Source: JBBTDV01 sp038042605 (GTDB lineage: Bacteria; Bdellovibrionota; UBA1018). Taken from it: a DNA stretch of 64,000 nucleotides. Location: assembly GCA_964358645.1 (NCBI GenBank), contig CAYHPW010000007.1, positions 1 to 64,000 of the forward strand. The letters are read 5' to 3'. Shown piece by piece: positions 61,546 to 64,000 of the stretch; within the stretch, counting starts at the first letter, position 1; each line of letters starts with the position of its first letter. The position numbers were made by a program, and so were the translations under genes. A model generated the notes under the pieces. That model was not told where the DNA came from and ran no database searches. It was given only the letters and a program-made list of their open reading frames with translations.

Positions 61546-63196
61546 TAGACCCATTAGACCCATTAGCCCCACCTGACTCAGCAGGATTTTTAGATATGAT
61601 TTTTGTCGGCCCGATTTCTCCGCCAAAGAGGGCTTTTGCTTCTAGCATCAAGGGATGATTATGGGCGGCTTCGGTCGCGGCCATTTTCTGAACCCCACGC
61701 TCGCGATCTCTTTTTTCCGCAATGCTTTCACCTATAGGCTTCATGTCGATCTGTATGCGGACAGCATGGCAAAAATACTCTTTCGTCAGAAGCGAAAGCT
61801 GCTCCACATAAGCTCTCGCCTGAAGCTGTTCGCGAAAGTATACGTCCTTTGGGTGAAAGAAAATCTTTACGGTGTTTTGGTCGGTAATGGCGCCGCTTCC
61901 ATGTTCCATTATGGAAGCCAACAGTGGCCTTGTTTTACGTATGTATTCTATTAGCCCCTCCCAGTTTTTTCCATTCAAGCTTTCCTCACCACCGGTGTCC
62001 GCTGCTATGGCTGGTTTAACGGCAACTTCGTGTTTGGTATTTAATTGTTGCGTGGGCGCTGTGGGCTGTGCCGTTGCTGATTCCGCATGGAAAAGCGCCT
62101 CTGCAGTCGCGCATTTTACAAGAAGCACGTCCAGGATTATCTTGGGATGTGTGGAACGCGCTATCCATTCAACTCCATGGTTGAGAACCTGAAAGATTAA
62201 TTCCATTTCCTCTAGCGAACGCAGTTCGGTGATTGATCTGAGTTCTGTTATTTCCTCTTCGGATAAATCAGCTAAGGTTGCGGTTCCTATTTTCAGCAGG
62301 ATCGCATTGTGTATTAGCTCAATCAGGTGCCGAACAAGCACTTTAAGATCATGGCCGCTTTGATATGCTTGTTCAACACTAGTGAGCGCGTCCAGAGGCT
62401 TTTTTGCGAAAACAGCCTTCAATATTGTGAGAATGGTTTGATTCTTTATAAGACCCAGGCTGTCACACAGTGATTGAGCGGTTATCTTTCCACCGGAAAA
62501 GGCCGAGGCTTGGTCTAATAACGACAATGCATCACGCATGCTGCCTTCTGAGGATCTTGCTAAAACCGCCAGTGCCGCAGGTTCTGTATCTATGTTTTCC
62601 GCTTTTATTATGTTTTCAAGTCTCTCAATGATCTGTGGCACAGAGACACGCCTGAAATCAAACCGCTGGCATCGTGACAGGATCGTTGCTGGTATCTTGT
62701 GCGGTTCCGTTGTCGCCAGAATGAATATTACATGGGGGGGCGGTTCTTCCAGCGTTTTAAGAAGGGCGTTGAACGCCGCCGTAGTCAGCATATGAACTTC
62801 GTCTATGATGTAAATCTTATTGCTGCCATAAGAAGGCATGAATTTGGCGTTTTCGCGGATTTCTCTTACGGCATCAACACCGTTATTAGAGGCACCGTCT
62901 ATTTCAATCACGTCAACACTGGTTCCAGCCGTGATTTCTCTGCAGCTCGAACACTCATCACACGAAAAGAGCCATTCATTATCATTATGTAATTTTTCAC
63001 AGCGTATGACCTTGGCGAGTATACGGGCCACCGAGGTTTTACCAACGCCACGTGAACCAGTGAATAAATAAGCATGGTGGATGCGTTTGAGCTTGATCGC
63101 GTTCACTAGCGTGCGCACGATATGACCCTGGCCGACGATATTCGAAAACTGCGCTGGACGCCATTTTCTGGCTAGAACAACGTACGAAGAAACCAC
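61529..63196 (-). CDS. dnaX: DNA polymerase III subunit gamma/tau
   Basis: Clamp-loader ATPase of 555 residues. Walker A is GSRGVGKTS near residue 47; a zinc module follows with cysteines in VIRCEKL and SCDECSSC. Walker B and sensor regions are IIDEVHML and ATTEPHKIPATILSRCQRF. The C-terminal third, with Pro/Thr-rich linker, corresponds to the tau part. The last residues are an Asn/Gly/Ser repeat encoded by the tandem 9-bp unit shared with the recR start. Confidence 0.95.
   Translation of the reverse strand: MVSSYVVLARKWRPAQFSNIVGQGHIVRTLVNAIKLKRIHHAYLFTGSRGVGKTSVARILAKVIRCEKLHNDNEWLFSCDECSSCREITAGTSVDVIEIDGASNNGVDAVREIRENAKFMPSYGSNKIYIIDEVHMLTTAAFNALLKTLEEPPPHVIFILATTEPHKIPATILSRCQRFDFRRVSVPQIIERLENIIKAENIDTEPAALAVLARSSEGSMRDALSLLDQASAFSGGKITAQSLCDSLGLIKNQTILTILKAVFAKKPLDALTSVEQAYQSGHDLKVLVRHLIELIHNAILLKIGTATLADLSEEEITELRSITELRSLEEMELIFQVLNHGVEWIARSTHPKIILDVLLVKCATAEALFHAESATAQPTAPTQQLNTKHEVAVKPAIAADTGGEESLNGKNWEGLIEYIRKTRPLLASIMEHGSGAITDQNTVKIFFHPKDVYFREQLQARAYVEQLSLLTKEYFCHAVRIQIDMKPIGESIAEKRDRERGVQKMAATEAAHNHPLMLEAKALFGGEIGPTKIISKNPAESGGANGSNGSNDAND
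61542..61568. repeat. 9-bp tandem repeat at the dnaX-recR junction
   Basis: On the minus strand the unit GGTCTAATG occurs twice, preceded by the close copy GGGCTAATG and followed by ATG. In the DnaX frame it gives Asn-Gly-Ser; in the RecR frame it gives Gly-Leu-Met, each with a possible start codon. Slippage would keep both frames. Confidence 0.8.
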
Positions 63197-63400
63197 TCTT
63201 CCCTACCCCACTATACAGATATAAAAGATGGCACACCTTACTGTGCCTTTTATTGATAAACAAGCGAAAACATTCGGTTTTTGCCGCAGTTTGTCGGCGC
63301 GGCGCACGAAAACTTTTGTTAGAAAAGGTCGCTCGAAGTATTTAGCAACAATGCGTTGAAATTAATTTGATCAAGTGTCAAACTCCAGTCCGAACGACCA

Positions 63401-63979
63401 ATGGAAATAAGAAAATTTTGTTTTAAATTTGAGACAAGTTTTTGTGAAGTGGGGATCGTTTGGAACGATTCCGGTATTATTACTGGTATTAGCTTGAATG
63501 ATAATCACGTAAATATAAAAGTAGTTACTGAAGAACCTGCATTTCTTCGCGAGACAGTAAAGCAGCTCAAGGAATACTTTCATGATGGTACCCCGATTCG
63601 CGGCGTACCGTGGTACCTGATTGATCAGGCAGCATGGACTCCATTTCAGTCAGGCGTCTATAGGGCGATCTCTTCTATTCCTTATGGCGAGACAAGAACA
63701 TATGGATGGGTAGCAAGCAGGATAAAAAATCCGTCGGCTAATAGGGCTGTCGGCCAAGCGCTTAGAAGCAACCCTCTTCCGATTATTATCCCATGCCATC
63801 GCATTGTATCGGCAAACTCACTCGGCGGTTTTATGGGTCATACAAACCCGGATGATCCCGAACTGAAGCTTAAGCAAGGGTTGCTTGCTCTTGAAGGCAT
63901 ATACAGGCAGCCTCTCTTGCCTATTTTCAGTAGGCCACTTTTTAACATGCCGGTTTTTGGTATAGCCGCACGAAGTTGA
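63401..63979 (+). CDS. ogt: Methylated-DNA--[protein]-cysteine S-methyltransferase
   Basis: DNA repair protein that moves alkyl groups from O6-alkylguanine to its own cysteine. 192 residues. The acceptor is Cys132 in the motif IPCHRIV. The DNA-binding helix-turn-helix is in YGETRTYGWVASRI and NRAVGQALRSNPLP. An N-terminal ribonuclease-like domain covers about 1-85. No Ada regulatory domain is present, so this is the Ogt type. It is divergent from dnaX, with 204 bases between them that probably hold both promoters. Confidence 0.92.
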   Translation: MEIRKFCFKFETSFCEVGIVWNDSGIITGISLNDNHVNIKVVTEEPAFLRETVKQLKEYFHDGTPIRGVPWYLIDQAAWTPFQSGVYRAISSIPYGETRTYGWVASRIKNPSANRAVGQALRSNPLPIIIPCHRIVSANSLGGFMGHTNPDDPELKLKQGLLALEGIYRQPLLPIFSRPLFNMPVFGIAARS

Positions 63980-64000
63980 ATGGATGAAACCAAAGTCACT
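63980..64000 (+). CDS. Possible start of the next gene (cut by the window)
   Basis: An ATG directly after the ogt stop opens MDETKVT to the window edge. It is likely the first codons of a coupled downstream gene; nothing more can be said. Confidence 0.35.

Noticed and set aside
1..64000. tRNA or rRNA genes, insertion sequences, prophage
   Set aside because: No cloverleaf with a TTCRA loop, no transposase or integrase, and no phage structural genes were seen when reading the gaps; a covariance-model scan was not possible here.

Overview
The window comes from a Gram-negative (diderm) bacterium of moderate GC content, most likely from the former Deltaproteobacteria and probably near Bdellovibrionota. 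The evidence is a Myxococcus-type MglA GTPase, a TIGR02147-family regulator beside an exported protein, LptG, an outer-membrane beta-barrel protein, BtuFCD-like uptake genes, and a MurE carrying the DNPR signature of meso-diaminopimelate peptidoglycan. The lineage call is inferred from family content only. Nearly all of the sequence is chromosomal housekeeping DNA, with genes that often overlap by 1 to 40 bases in long operons.

Region by region. 1-4.1 kb: a poorly conserved edge with two tiny genes, a DUF3175 protein, a large secreted subtilisin, a GAF-domain protein and an HTH-nucleotidyltransferase that leads into ileS. 4.1-11.6 kb: ileS-lspA-lgt-plsY-btuF-btuC-btuD, which links lipoprotein maturation, phospholipid synthesis and an ABC importer. 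11.5-17.3 kb: an outer-membrane protein, a DksA-like protein, then galU, an exported protein, priA and a CFI-box protein. 17.4-27.6 kb: lepB, divergent from lptG-def-fmt-GT39-rpe-hutH-hutU-hutI. 27.7-34.3 kb: the least ordered stretch, with exported proteins, a TIGR02147 regulator, an HNH endonuclease remnant, a coiled-coil protein with 21-bp repeats, a lone E2-type acyltransferase, a PAP2 phosphatase, a thioredoxin-like protein and a Flp-like pilin. 34.2-37.5 kb: the minus-strand operon amn-mreB-PilZ-rlmE.

37.6-57.4 kb holds the division and cell wall (dcw) cluster: mtgA, an aldolase-family gene, rsmH, ftsL, ftsI (with PASTA), murE, mraY, murD, ftsW, murG, murC, murB, a reversed pair of M16 peptidases, ftsQ, ftsA and ftsZ. 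murF, ddl and mraZ are absent from their usual places. A second secreted subtilisin follows ftsZ. 59.2-63.2 kb is a minus-strand operon dnaX-recR-mglA-dksA-like, then a structured leader and a possible micro-ORF, then another dksA-like gene. An O6-alkylguanine methyltransferase gene closes the window.

I found no tRNA, rRNA, CRISPR array, insertion sequence or phage module, and no clear new multigene system. The most unusual signals are the hairpin, proline-rich leader and micro-ORF between the two dksA-like genes (about 59.66-59.80 kb), the gene losses and M16 insertion in the dcw cluster, a mraY promoter that predicts a leaderless transcript, and the accessory patch at 27.6-31.8 kb.
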